From contig JAWPHD010005084.1 in assembly GCA_037043455.1 (NCBI GenBank), forward strand, positions 107,278 to 171,277: DNA of 64,000 nt, read 5' to 3'. The notes beneath the pieces are model-generated. The model did not search any database and was not told where the DNA came from. It worked only from the letters and a program-made list of their open reading frames with translations. Each line of letters opens with the position of its first letter. The first letter of the stretch is position 1. The DNA is from Cyrtodaria siliqua. Taxonomy: Eukaryota; Mollusca; Bivalvia; Adapedonta; Hiatellidae. The translations under genes and the position numbers were made by a program. Positions 23,108 to 35,079 of the stretch are shown here, piece by piece.

Positions 23108-24430
23108 CTGCATCTTCGTTGAACTTGAATCCTACATTATATCCATAGGCAAATTTGCTGTTAGCATATCCATACAATATCAAACCAAACGGGATTCTCC
23201 CAACGGGCGTAAGTTTGTGTAAACCAGGTTGAACGTCTATATACACGATTGTGTGTTTGGAGTTTCCCTTGAACCTGTGAAAGGTTGGAATATTGTCCAG
23301 CATAAGACCGGTTACCTCATCGGAGAGTATCGTTATTGCTAATTTATTGTCCGTGAAGGCACCAGGAACATATACGGTGTATGCATGGACCAATTGGTCA
23401 ACGGCCAGAATAGGTATCATGAATAGAGGAATGTAAGGTAAATAATTACTGTAATTGATAGTCCGGGGAATGGGGATCATTGATAAAGCAAAATACGATC
23501 GAAATCTCTTCTTAGCAACATAAAGTACAACCCTTATTTTCTTATCTGAGGTAATAACCATTGGTTTATCATGTTTATAGCTTGGTATTTCTAAGAAAAT
23601 GCCACTGTAAATATGCATCTTTTCAGTGTTGTAAGTTATATGCGCATCGTTGTCCGTGGCATACACGCGTACTATTGCAGCGTCATAACGATCAACCTTG
23701 ATTGATGGAATAACAAAATATGTTGCTCCATGTACAACAGGCTGCACTTGTTCAAAGATTAAGTGATCAGTTAATATCTCAGAAAAACTGCCTGATTGTA
23801 TGAGTCCAGGAGTAAGACCAGAAAAGACTGCAATAGGCTTATTGCTAGTAATTTTAATTCCGCTTAAGCCTTTAAGGCCTTCGAATAGGAAGGTTTCAAA
23901 TCTATTACGCATTACATCTATATCACTATCTAGAACGTATCCCCTGACAGAAACGTTGGTCGAATTTTGAAGCGATTGTATTAAAATCTGATTGACGCTT
24001 TTGTAATTAACGTTTGGCGAAACTGACGAGATTACATATTCTGTCGATAATGCATCGATTGGAAAAACTACTGATCGTGCAATGTATTTGTCCGTATTAT
24101 TTCGACTGGTTGTGCTATATGAAAGTAAAACAGATATTTCTTGATCAGAAGTTATCATAATACTTTTCCCGGTTTGCGTCCCGTTCGCGATGGTATGCAT
24201 GATTGACGGGCTAAATGTAATTTCTTTCGAGCCATCGATGACGTAGTTCACGCCTTCCATGGTAGAACAAGTGCTGTCAGAATGGGACACAGTAGCTACA
24301 GCCTGTGATGACTCAACAGTTGTTACGATAATTGAGGGAATGACAGTGCGTATTTCATCGTCATATGGTCATACGGTCTCCATGTGTGTAACGTTCATGA
24401 AGGCCAAGATGAACTGCTTTCCTGTAGTCG
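23108..24430 (-). pseudogene. Unit 2 exon 3: IgGFc-binding-type domain with an in-frame TGA
   Basis: The longest copy (1323 nt). It shows TTGKQFILAFMNVTHMETV, then the stop, then open frame to the GCAG/GTAAGG donor. Downstream are ITSDQEISVLLSYST, SVVFPIDALSTEYVISSVSP, GLSGIKITSNKPIAVFSG and HGATYFVIPS. It has extra residues around 23450-23520 (an insertion with PIPRTINYSNYLPYIPL) relative to the other units, which repeats the context of the following MIPILAVDQ. Confidence 0.75.
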
Positions 24431-25219
24431 CTGAATAAAAGAAACAAAGCCAATCTTGCAAAACTATCTTCAATCATTTAAAACAGGACAAATGATAGTG
24501 ATGGAAAATGTAAAAATGGACACATTATTCCATATTTTAAGAAATGAAAAATGTAGGTACCACATTGAAAAAGAAAAGTGGCAACATTTTAGTTGTGTGG
24601 TATTTGAGAAAAACTTTGCCTGATCTTACATGAGTGACTGTGATGAGTGACTGTGTATTATTGATTTTAATAAACGAGTTGAATAAGATGATAGGATACG
24701 AGGCTCTATCTTTTTATCCAACGTTTATTAAGGTCAATAATACACAGTCACGAATGTAAGAAACAATATATCACTTAACACACCTACGACGTGATAGTTT
24801 CACTTTATTTTTTTCGATAAACGTTGTATACGGCGGCAGCTTGTAAGAGAAATCATGACGTCGTGTTGTTGTTTTCATGACGTCAGCTAAGTTACGGGGC
24901 TGTGACGCGTTCGCCCTACAAATAATGCGACACCTTAAACTAAATTTAACGTAACTAACATGCATTTTATAAAGTAAAATAAGGGTAACTATTTACCTTG
25001 TCTGAACGTATTATATCGTATTATATACCATGCAAACAATCGGGATTAAATGTCTTATAGTACACAAACACAGGGATTCGTCCTCGTGTGCATCTGAAAT
25101 ACACTAGACTAGTGTATTACGAGATATAAGTCATGGCTTTATTACACTCCCAGAAGCCATGTTATGTGATAAATGAAATTAGTGGTGAAATTAGTGGCCA
25201 CGTTATACAAAACACTCAC
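24431..25219. other. Intron 2 of unit 2
   Basis: No gene. Around 25095-25170 is a short dispersed motif with the palindrome AATACACTAG/TGTATT followed by TTATTACACTCCCAGA, also present at about 7700-7770 and 37870-37930. It looks like the end of a small dispersed element. Confidence 0.4.
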
Positions 25220-25271
25220 TTTTCGTACACATTTCGCCTCCTGCAGACGTAATCACTACAGACAGCATTAC
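25220..25271 (-). CDS. Unit 2 exon 2: end of signal peptide
   Basis: 52 nt, acceptor ATTTTAG, donor GTGAGTG, reading VMLSVVITSAGGEMCTK plus one base. Same length and phase as in the other units. Confidence 0.6.
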
Positions 25272-25433
25272 CTAAAATATATAAAGTATACTGTAATCCA
25301 GATTTCTATAATACTATAATCCAGCATAGACAAGTTGACATGTAAAATCCAGTAAGTCGTAGCCCTAATCTGAGATTTCAAACTAACATGATAATCCTAA
25401 AATTCATGTTAATAGATGCATAAAACATTTTAC

Positions 25434-25466
25434 CAGTAAAAGCATATTCCAGCGAATTATGATCAT
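25434..25466 (-). CDS. Unit 2 exon 1: leader
   Basis: Eleven codons, MIIIRWNMLLL, then a GTAAAA donor, phase 0. It lies only 160 bp upstream of exon 2, much closer than in units 1 and 4. With exon 2 it forms a strongly hydrophobic signal peptide ending TSAGG. Confidence 0.55.
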
Positions 25467-26590
25467 GGCTACAGATGTAGAACAGTCCTTTAATAGCGAG
25501 ATATCAGTAACGTGCGTATTTCAATTTAGATTTCAGCATATATACCGCTCGAAATAGATTTGATATAGCTTTTAAACATTTTATTTTAGATAAACATGCA
25601 TTGTATTTAAACGGGACTGATCGTTGACATTCCGATAAGATTAATTTTCCATGGTATAATCGTATTGAAATCGCATAGACAATATGAAAGATATGACTAA
25701 AATATGTTAACATGAATCGATCCAGTATAAGTATCACATATTCATATCTAGTATGAATTAGACTAGACGAACATTAAAATATCGGAAGTATGTGGCATTA
25801 GACCGCATCTAACGATTTAATATATGTTTTAATATTTCTAGGACCATTTCATTCCGGTAGAAGATAGAAAAAGCCTAGTCTATTGCCAAACACAATGTTA
25901 AATTAACGTAATGTAGGAAACAGTTTCGCAATTTCAGATCCCTGCAGACAGATTGCAACCCATTGTATTTATTTCTGCATGCTCTCACTTTGGAATTGGT
26001 AAAGACATTCTAAAACTAAATTTGAGACTAGGAGTAGAATATAATATTGACCGTGTTAACGCCATAAGATGATCCATGACAAGTTTTGCAATAGTTAAGA
26101 TTAACCATATATCTCAGACTTAGTCTCATGATTGTATGTGGCCACAGCGCCAGCAATCTTTAAAGTACATGTAGCTATCCCGCCAACAACCCCGACTTTT
26201 TTACAACATGTGTACTCCGTTTCTTAACCTACTGACGACGAGGTATATATATAATTTACATATTTTACATAATTCAAACTCTATAGAGAAAATATAAACT
26301 GCTTTAACCAGCCAGACAAAACCCCAAAACTCTAGCGTCGAATTAAGAATTACACACTCATAATTCATTTAACGCATATTCAGTCTAGGGTAGCTTAAAA
26401 AACGTTGAATAAACCTATACCTTTAATCGCCACACATATATTATTATATGACCTGAACACCTGGTTAGAGTTTTGATAAACTCTTTTGTAGTGCACTTTT
26501 GTCGTTTTTTTGACGGGTTAGTTTCGTTAAACACCATTTAATTGTGTACAGTGTGGCATATAATTGTCTTCTACGAACCTTGTTCCATCC
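25467..26590. other. 5' flank of unit 2, no gene seen
   Basis: AT-rich. The part at 26215-26480 is a copy of the repeat shared with 8090-8660 and 19110-19320. No promoter motif can be named with confidence. Confidence 0.4.
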
Positions 26591-29395
26591 AATAAATACT
26601 AAAAAGGTGATCGCTTGGAAGCAATAAACACAAACCCGAAAAAAAGTACAGACTTGGTTTTATTGAGTCTGTTCATGAGAGGTAATTATAAGATGCAAAA
26701 CCTCTCACTCCTCCTAGCACCGGCTTAAGCGATATTTTACTTTAAAGCAACACAGGATGGGTTTGATGATCCGAAACGACCAGTAAATAATAGCACTACA
26801 GATTTATAGTCGGAGCGACTTTTTACGGCCGTCACACATCACTAAACAAGCGCTAGTGTGAATGTCAATAAATACTGAAAAGGTGATCCTTTGGAAGCAT
26901 CAAACACAAATAAGAGAGAAAAGTATCAGACTCGGTTCATTGAGTCTGTTGATGAGAGGTAATTATGAGATGCAACACCTCTGACGCCTCCTAGCACCGG
27001 CGTAATGATATTCTTCGTTAAAGCAACACAGAATGGGCTTGATAATCCCAAACTACCAGCAAATAATAGCACTACTGATTTGGAGTCGATGCGACTTTTT
27101 ACGGCCGCCGACATCACTAAACAAAAGCTAGTGTGAACGTCAATAAATACTGTAAAGGTGATCCCTTGGAAGCAACGAACACAAACAAGAGAGAAAAGTA
27201 GCAGACTCAGTTTTATTGAGTCTGTTCATGAGAGGTAATTGTAAGATGCAACACCTCTCACCCCTCCTAGCACCGCCTTAAGCGATATTCTACTTTAAAG
27301 CAACACAGAATGGGCTTGATGATCCAAAAGGATCAGTAAATAATAACACTACTGATTTATAGTCGGGGCGACTTTTACGGCCGCCACACATCACTAAACA
27401 AACGCTAGTGTGAATGTCAATAAATACTGTAAAGGTGATACTTTGGAAGCAACAAACACAAACAAGAGAGAAAAGTAGCAGACTCGGTTTTATTGAGTCT
27501 GTTCATGAGAGGTAATTGTAAGATGCAACACCTCTCACTCCTCCTAGCACCATCTTAAGCGATATTCTACTTTAAAGCAACACAGAATGGGCTTGATGAT
27601 CCAAAAGGATCAGTAAATAATAACACTACTGATTTATAGTCGGGGCGACTTTTACGGCCGCCACACATAACTAAACAAACGCTAGTGTGAATATCAATAA
27701 ATACTGTAAAGGTGATCCCTTCGAAACAACAAAACAAACAAGAGAGAAAAACAGCAGATTCGGTCTTATTGAGGCTGTTCTTGAGAGGTAATTATAAGAT
27801 GAAACACCTCTCACGCCTCCTAGCACCGGCTTAAGCGATATTCTTCTTTAATGCAACATTGAATGGGCTTGATGATCCCAAACGACTAGTAAATAATAGC
27901 ACTACAGATTTGTAGGGGAGACATTTTACGGCCGGCACACATCATTAAACAAACGCAAGTGTGAATGTCAATAAACACTGAAAAGGTGATCCCTTGGAAG
28001 CAACAAACACAAACAAGAGAGAAAAGTAGCAGACTCGGTTTGATCGAGTCTGCTCATGAGAGGTAATTAAAATATGCAAAACCTCTCACTCCTCCTAGCA
28101 CCGACTTCAGCGATATTCACCTTTAAAGCAACACAGAATGGGCTTGATGATCCCAAACGACCATTAAATAATAGCACTCCTGATTTGCGAAATGGTGATC
28201 CCTTGGAAACAACAAACACAAACAAGCGAGTAAAGTAGCAGACTCAATTTTATTGAGTCTGTTCATGAGAGGAAATTATAAGATGAGAAACTTCTCAAGC
28301 CTCCTAGCACCGGCTTAAGCGATATTCTACTTTAAAGCAACACAGAATGAGCTTGATGGTCCTAAAGGACAAGTAAATAATAACACTACTGATTTGAAGA
28401 CAGGGCGACTTTTTACGGCCGCCACACATCACTAAACAGCCGCTAGTGTTAATGTCAATAAATACTGAAAAGGTGATCCCTTGGAAGCAACAATCACAAA
28501 CAAGAGAGAAAAGCAGCGGACTGTTTTATCGAGTCTGTTGATGAGAGGTAATTATAAGATGCAACACCTTTCACGCCTCCTAGCACCGGCTTAAGTTATA
28601 CTCTACATTAAAGCAACACATAATGAACTTGAAGATCCAAAAGGACCATTAAATAATAGCACTACTGATTTGTAGTCGGAGCGACTTTTACGGCCGTCAG
28701 ACATCACTAAACAAACGCTAGTGTGAATGTCAATAAATACTGAAAAGGTGATCCCTTGGAAGCAACGAACACAAACAAGAGAGAACAACAGCAGACTCGG
28801 TTTTATTGAGTCTATTCATGAGAGGTAATTTAAGATACTACACCTCTCACGTCTCCAAGCACCGGCTTAAGAGATATTCTACTTTAAAGCAATACAAAAT
28901 TGGCTGGATAATCCCAAACGACCATTAAATTATAGCACTACTGATTTGTATTTAGGCGAGTTTTACGGCCGTCACACATCACAAAGCCACCGCTATTGTG
29001 AATGTCAATAAATACTGAAAAGGTGATCCCTTGGAAGCAACAAACACAAAAAAAGAGAGAAAAGTAGCAGACTCAGTTTTATTGAGTATGTTCATGAGAG
29101 GTAATTATAAGACGGGACACCCCTCACGCCTCCTAGCACCGGCTAAAGCGATATTCTACTTTAAAGCAACACCTAATGGGCTTGATGATCCAAAAGGACC
29201 AGTAAATAATCACACTACTAATTTATAGTCTTGGCGACATTTTACGGCCGCCACACGTCACTAAACAAACGCTAGTGTTAATGTCAATAAATACCGAAAA
29301 AGTGATCCCTTGGAAGCAACAAACGCAAACAAGAGAGAAAAGTAGCGGACTCGGTTTAATTGAGTCTGTTCATGAGAGGTAATTACAAGATTATT
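26591..29395 (+). repeat. Satellite family A, about eleven ~276-bp monomers
   Basis: CAATAAATACTG recurs at about 26866, 27141, 27418, 27696, 27972, 28457, 28732, 29008 and 29285, spacing 274-278 bp; one monomer near 28190 is shortened. Each carries the hairpin CAGACTC..GAGTCTG, a second stem GAGAGGT..ACCTCTC, AGTCGGAGCGACT and CACTA..TAGTG near the end. Short frames such as FKATPNGLDDPKGPVNN are repeat artefacts. Confidence 0.9.
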
Positions 29396-29399
29396 AACA

Positions 29400-29650
29400 A
29401 AGCCCTTCTTTATATTCGCATGCGGAGGTCATGGGTCCAATCCCCGGCCGCGTTATACCAAAGACTGCATACACATTGTTCTAGTACATACATTGCTTGG
29501 CGTTCAGCGTATAAATAGTAGTTTTAGGACTGGACGGTCCGGTGTCAGTATAATGTAATTCGATGGCATTACATGATATTACAGTGTGGTAACAATATAA
29601 AGTTGAGCACTAAGCTCAGTGCTACAAGTTGACAGCGCGGGATATGACTG
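29400..29650 (+). repeat. tRNA-derived SINE-like copy
   Basis: A box-B-like segment, GGTCATGGGTCCAATCCCC, is followed by a body resembling the SINE at 39470 (GCGTTCAGCGTATAAATAG; GACTGGACGGTCCGGT; ATTACAGTGTGGTA). The 5' end adjoins the last satellite monomer, so it is probably truncated. Confidence 0.45.
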
Positions 29651-29839
29651 AACATTTTTCTAAAAGCGACGTCGAACTCTATACATGCATCTTCTTTAGT
29701 GGTTTTATTTATAGACTATCCGAAAAAGGTAGTAGTCATTTCCACTCAGAATACAACTATAGATCATTGATTAAATTGTAAATATACACTCAAACAAAAT
29801 TATGTAAGCTTTCTTTCAATTAATTACAAACATCAATAA

Positions 29840-30320
29840 TCAATTGAATTGAATTGAATAGGGGTTTTAAGGCGCACCAACGCATGAAAAGGTTATATGG
29901 CGCCTAAAATGCATGAACATGCCAGGCTCATCTTCCATGTACATCGAGATAAAATATGGAAAATGGGCCTAGAACCTTCTCACTCTGAACTGCAGAGTTG
30001 GCGCAAATTCTATCGTAGAAACTCCATCTACGCTGGAGCCACGTTATTGTTTTTCTGCCACTGCTCTTTTTATGCGAGCGAGATAGCACCTGAAACAATG
30101 CAGGGATCATGATGAGGACCTTTAATGAACATGAACAAAAAATGATAAAATGAACATGAATTTGGGGTAGGGATTCTAACCATCTGCCTACCCCTCCAAA
30201 GGGATCTGCAGTGGCCCTATTATTTGCCCCGTGACCAAACGGGGGCACCCGGGAACCACACGGGGCATCACGAATCAAACATTTTTATTTGTTTATACCA
30301 TACATATAACATTACTACAA
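29840..30320. other. Dispersed repeat-like sequence, no gene
   Basis: Starts with an ATTGA/ATTGAAT tail and contains TATGGCGCCTAAAATGCATG and two palindromic GC-rich patches near 30225-30270 (CCCCGTG..CACGGGGC). ORFs of about 70-116 codons on both strands overlap each other and show no recognised motif. Confidence 0.35.
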
Positions 30321-30324
30321 CTAC

Positions 30325-30460
30325 ATCATCTAGTTCTGAGTGCCCGCCTCTCACCGCTGCGGGTTCGAATCCCACCGGGAGCTCAACATGTTTGTTTCTG
30401 TGTTTTGTGGTTGACTGTCCTCCCTGTCCGATCTTTTTATATTTCTTTGTAAGTGAGGAA
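30325..30460 (+). repeat. SINE-like repeat with a tRNA-type B box
   Basis: GCGGGTTCGAATCCCACCGG at 30359-30378 contains a perfect B-box consensus (GGTTCGAATCC). The body TTTGTTTCTGTGTTTTGTGG to TCCGATCTTTTTATAT matches the tail of the insert at 8163-8520. No full tRNA cloverleaf is apparent, so it is not called a tRNA gene. Confidence 0.5.
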
Positions 30461-31184
30461 GTGTCGATTCTTACGGATGGCTGGAGGTGTACAGTACTGG
30501 TTCTACCGTCATATATAACTTTACATGTGTTGAAAATGACGTAATACACCATACAAACAAACAAATCAGAGTGCCCATTAAGGATGCCAGTACTATATAT
30601 GGCAACATTCCTTCATTCCAGATTGACACAGCTGCTGTTTTAACATGGAAACATTTTTTTAATGTATTTATCTCTGTTTAAAAGTTGATATAGTTCCAGA
30701 TACGAAGTCGCCACAGAATACTTTCCACAGAATACTTTCTTCAGAATACTTTTAACAAAATTGTATATTTGTTTGTAAATATATATTGTTAATAGTGTGG
30801 ATTGTCCAATTGGTAAATATTGCCATCATAGAGAAACATTATAGCGTATGAGTTGGTTGCGTCCATAAACGAAATACTTTCCTATCAAACTTAATATGGA
30901 TGTCCATAACATTATTACAATACTACATGTAGAAAGGATAATATAAAATAGCAGGTATAAATTGAGGATATTTGTGGTTTTGGAGTGAATATCAGATTTT
31001 ATTTCATTGAGAAGTGTGAAAACTTTATATTTTGAAAATAATGAGGTTTGATCACTTTCAGACAATATAAAATCTGTTATTCACGACGAGACAACACATT
31101 TTCTTTTTATGTTATGCTTTATAATCAAAGTGTACTCCAGTATGTTGAAAAATAATAAAAATTTGACGACGTCATTGGCTTAGA
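30461..31184. other. No gene seen
   Basis: AT-rich sequence with only short unsupported frames. From about 31185 retroelement coding sequence begins. Confidence 0.35.
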
Positions 31185-32830
31185 ATGATAAACTCTGGGA
31201 TTAATTTATTTTGGTCTCATAATTCATTCATAAGAACTTATGATTTTTCTACATTATATACAACTTTACCACACTTTAACCACTCAACCTTATCAAAGAC
31301 AAGCTTATTGCTCTCATTCAAAACTACTCTTTTTTATAGCACAGTGGAGTTCCTTGTGCAGTGTGGCGGCAGTAAAACGTCTCTCCGCGCTTTCAATCAG
31401 TACTGCTATTCATTCGATCTTTGGAGATCTCTGAGCCCGATACTTATATTTAGTTATCGGTGGTACATTTTCAACTTCTTTTGTTTTCTTACTTAATTTT
31501 TGATTCGATGATTCCACTACTCCGGCCGATAAAACGCACTGGGTATTGTTTAACCACTCATAGGATATGTTGTCTGCTTTTTTATATGCAGGATTCATAA
31601 CCGCTGCTCCCAACTAAATTCCATTGTGTTTATTTCGCTCTTCGGGGCATTTAATTTTATTAGATACTGGGACCATACGTCGTACGACATGGGGAGGCAG
31701 TATACTCCATGTCCACCGCCATATGCATGCCATCTTTGGGATGGTTTAAATTGTGTACTATTGATTTTATGAATATTGAGTTCTGTTTAAACCGGGGCTA
31801 TAGGGCGTGAGCGGTATCTAGCATATTTCACTACCGCTCATAACAGTCTCAATCAAACCGAGACTGCAATATTTCGTATGTGTCGTGCTCGGCCGTTTCC
31901 AAAGGTCCATTATCATACTCTTTTTTGCTAGGGAAAGTACTATATGTTTGATCTGTAACAATATTAAAGCGTTTTTTACTAATGGCAGTTTGGACAATTA
32001 CACTATGTGGACTTGTGAATCACTTATTTTTCTATTAGATAACATTTTCGTCAGAAATAGAACTACCGTTCATAGACACATTGTTGGTATCCCTATGGGT
32101 ACGAACTGTGCACCCCTTGTCGCAGATTTGTTTTTATATTGCTATGAAAGAGATTTCATGTTGTGTCTTTCACCAGATACCCAGGCAGATGTTATTGAAG
32201 CCTTTAATGACACATCTTGGTATCTGGATGACATATTGGACCTTGACAATCCTTTCTTTTTACTAAGGTTAATATATATCCTAAAGAACTTCAACTTAAC
32301 AAAGCTAATATTTCTGATATTAACGCTTCTTATCTCGATTAACATTTCCCTATTGAAAATGGTGAAATAATTAGCAAACTCTATGACAAGAGAGATGATT
32401 TAAAATTTTGATATTGTTAACTATCCCCATTTAGATGGTAATTTCCCCGTGCAACTTCTTATGGGGTCTATGTGTCTCATCTTCTTCGTTTTTCTAGAAC
32501 TTGTACTCGAGTTGAGGACTTTAATATTCGTAATCTTTGTACAACTAAAAAGCTGCTCCATCAGGGCTACCGTTACCATAAACTTCGTAAAACCTTTGCA
32601 CAATTCTATTATCGTAACCCTGATCTTCTTTAAAAATATAAAAGTAATTTAAGAACTCTTCTGCGACAAGGACTATCACAACCTGACTTCTAAGGTGATA
32701 TGATTTACAAACTTCGTAAGATCCTTGGTCATAATCACTTTCATACTATCTTTGTTAAACTTGCTAAAAGGTTTATCATTACAATACACTACTTCGTTTG
32801 CAGGGGTATAAAAAGTTAATGCGCATATAT
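31185..32830 (+). mobile_element. Penelope-like (or related) reverse transcriptase remnant
   Basis: Pieces in order: RTYDFSTLYTTLPHFN (about 31235-31280); after an insertion, FFTNGSLDNYTMWTCESLIF, LLDNIFVRN, HIVGIPMGTNCAPLVADLFL and YCYERDFMLCLSP, SWYLDDIL (the YxDD-type site) to about 32240; and further frame-shifted C-terminal pieces to about 32800 (for example YRYHKLRKTFAQFY in another frame). Clade assignment as Penelope-like is from memory of GIPMGTNCAPL-type elements and is uncertain. Frames are broken and it is inactive. Confidence 0.65.
31336..31925 (-). repeat. Satellite family B monomer inserted into the RT remnant
   Basis: The reverse complement matches the 12536-13260 element: ATAGCACAGTGG..GCGGCAGTAAAACGTC at the left edge; GAGCGGTA..TACCGCTC and CAGTCTC..GAGACTG hairpins at 31810-31870; TCGGCCGTTTCCAAAGGTCC to TATCATACTC at the right edge. 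RT coding sequence lies on both sides. TACTCTTTTTT occurs at both edges, but the tandem junction at 13160 also contains it, so it may be part of the element rather than a target duplication. Confidence 0.65.
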
Positions 32831-33108
32831 GTATTCTACACGATATACTATTTTAGTCACTCGAGTCAGCAATCAAATATGCTCATTGGCGACAGAGACT
32901 AGAAAGAAATGTGTGTGAAACGTTTTCATGAAGTACGTATAATACAGCCGTTAACAAACACATCATACGTGTCCGTCAAAGTTTATTTTATAATGAACAC
33001 GAAACAGGACTTCGCTGTGAAAGGAGCAATATCAACTTCTATAACCTCAGTTATTTTGTGAATATAACTTGACCTTCCAATGGCTATGCACCATGGAGGA
33101 GTTTGGCC

Positions 33109-33668
33109 CTAACACGATTTCTTTCGGAACATGTGACCTTTATCCTTTAAGGAATCGCGGGCCCTATACATTTTTTGACGGACTTTATAGGTGGAAAATT
33201 TAACGGTAATGTCTCTTGGTTTGCCTGAAACCACTTTGCCTACACGATGCGACCGGAAAATATCTTCGATAGTGAGAGTGATATTAATATCCTTGGCAAT
33301 GTCAATAATGACAACATCTGTGCTTTCGTCCGACGACTCCGCAATACCGGAAACTCGCAGGCAGTGGCGGCGAATATACTGCTTCTCGTCATCGTCAGCT
33401 TGTTCCAAACGCTCTAGACGTTTCTTTAGTGAAGCATTTTCTGCTTCAATCTGCATAAGTCGCTTATTGAGATCTTCAGACACGATCTCAAATTTAGTTT
33501 CACCAAATATGTTCATTTTCGATTCGATTGTTGAGTTCATTGGCGGAGCATTTGTAACTAAGTCTCCTTCATCTAGGGATATGTGATTAGCATCAGCCAG
33601 AGTGGTAGAAGTATCTGTGTCAGTGTGTGTCTCTTCATGGTGAACAGTCGGGGATGTGGTAGGCCAGA
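33109..33668 (-). CDS. Unit 3 exon 5: coiled coil and ORF1-type RRM domain
   Basis: Open from the acceptor (VWPTTSPTVHHEETHTDTDT) to RKKSC. The coiled coil (LMQIEAENASLKKRLERLEQ) is followed by YIRRHCLRVSGI, DIAKDINITLTIEDIF, SHRVGKVVSGKPRDITVKF and YKVRQKMYRARD. It resembles unit 4 more than units 1 and 2, in line with the rest of the gene. Confidence 0.68.
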
Positions 33669-33866
33669 CTGAAAAGATGACGAACCCGCTGTTATAACAC
33701 ATGGTTAGCGCACATTTAATGCGTATCTTAAGCTCATTCGTAATACGTATGTTTCGCGCATACGAATGAATCGCCTATGCATAAAACATGCGTTTAGCGC
33801 AAATGGAATGACCTGCTTGTAATCACATTTAAGGGCATGTCGATAGGTCATCTCGTTATATATACT

Positions 33867-34155
33867 GGCGGTCAATGAAAACGCACCATTCGATGTTATG
33901 GAGATTAATTTGTACAGCTAAATAAAAGTAATTTATAATAATAAGTGTATATTTTGAAATTGAAGGATATTAATTAGCAAATGCAAACACTGATTGTCTC
34001 AGAATTCCTAAGCATGGTGCTAAGCACGGTGTTTAGTGTTCATTTAAAGTCGCATGAGTAGAAAGCAAAATATCCCTCAATTTCAAAATTTGCACTTACT
34101 TGAGCACTGCAATTTATCACCCATAAAATCTACTGATGCGTTTTCATTGACCGCC
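33867..34155. mobile_element. Palindromic MITE
   Basis: Perfect 19-bp terminal inverted repeats, GGCGGTCAATGAAAACGCA at 33867-33885 and its complement at 34137-34155, in a 289-bp element. Inner arms also pair (TATTTTGAAATTGAAGG region against CCCTCAATTTCAAAATT). In the matching place of unit 4 (from about 48796) the left end is present but the right terminus is gone, so the insertion predates the split of units 3 and 4. Confidence 0.65.
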
Positions 34156-34189
34156 AACATAACATTGCAATCAAATTAGTAAAACTTAA

Positions 34190-35060
34190 TTCAGATGGTC
34201 ATAGAACCGCCTCGACGTCAGACACACTTTAGCGCCAAAACGTCATAAAATATGTGACGTCGTAACGTCGCGTCTTACACATAACGTTGCGTATAAAGGT
34301 TGCAGAAAACTAAATACTTTCCCATAGACCTCCTGTTGCACCTGTCAGCTAATATCTCAAGAATTATACACCAGATTTTCTTTAAATTACCTTATTTCAT
34401 AGATATTTCCATCACAAAGCCTTTGAAAGTGTGAAAAAGACAATTTTTTCTGCTCAAACTCTCTGCACATGTCTGTGTTTACAAACACTATTGAATCCGC
34501 ACTGAATATTGACATGCAATTTCAATGGATGTTAAATTTTCAAAAACATTAAAAAATATGTTTTATTTAATTTAATGATCCTAGCTGATGGGGATTATTT
34601 TACCTATAGTTTATCCTTCCTGAAAATGCATATTGAATATTTCAAAGTTATATCTGCTGACCTCTGTGAACTCTGTGAACTTTCACTTCTGTACTGAATC
34701 GTACACAACAAAAGGCGGGGCTTCAGCCAGGCTATATTTAGCTGTACGCAACCTATAAGAGTTCGTGTTTACCTCTTTACAAAATAGCAGTTTACGCCAA
34801 CTTTTTAACAAACCAACAACAATGTTTTGTATAACGTGCATTATTTTTATAAGCTGTCACAAATAAAAAGTTTATGACTCAGATCTGGGTTAATTTGTTA
34901 TAAATAAAATAGTTTCAGTTAATAAACTTGCGTAGTGTTACAGGTTCAACTCAAACAATCAAAATCGTTCCAGGTTGTATTACACATGTGTAATACAATC
35001 GAATATTAAATGGGTGTTCGACACTGCTAACAAGGGACGTTATGTGATAAATATAAATAT
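34190..35060. repeat. Dispersed repeat, first of two copies in this intron
   Basis: CGACGTCAGACA..GCGCCAAAACGTCATAAAA near the start and AATAAAATAGTTTCAGTTAA, CAATCAAAATCGTTCCAG and GCTAACAAGGGACGTTATGT near the end recur, in the same order, at 36536-37290. The middles differ. No ORF. Confidence 0.55.
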
Positions 35061-35079
35061 CAATTAAAAATAACTTTAC

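Larger units (their letters stand above)
20503..25466 (-). pseudogene. Unit 2: chimeric array gene with a nonsense codon
   Basis: Exons on the minus strand: 25434-25466, 25220-25271, 23108-24430, 21329-21424 and 20503-21050, all GT-AG and phase-compatible (2052 nt, 684 codons). In exon 3 the codon at 24369-24371 is TGA; the unit 1 sequence reads ACC CTA GAA where unit 2 reads ACC GTA TGA, about 20 codons into the IgGFc-type domain. Everything else is open. Either this is a recent pseudogene or the base is a sequencing or allelic variant. Confidence 0.6.

Noticed and set aside
26591..29395. CRISPR-like array or hammerhead-ribozyme satellite
   Set aside because: Monomers are 276 bp without unique spacers, in a eukaryotic context. 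I looked for a CTGANGA..GAAA hammerhead core on both strands and found none.
30325..30460. Functional tRNA gene
   Set aside because: A perfect B box is present but no paired acceptor, D or anticodon arms can be drawn; the sequence shares a tail with another dispersed repeat.
31324..31931. TACTCTTTTTT as an 11-bp target-site duplication around the family B insert
   Set aside because: The same junction sequence occurs inside the tandem copy near 13160, so it may belong to the element. Left undecided.
33191..33586. Plus-strand frames antisense to the E5 exons (MENLTVMSLGLPETTLPTR type) present in all units
   Set aside because: They mirror the well-supported minus-strand ORF1-type domain and have no splice context of their own.
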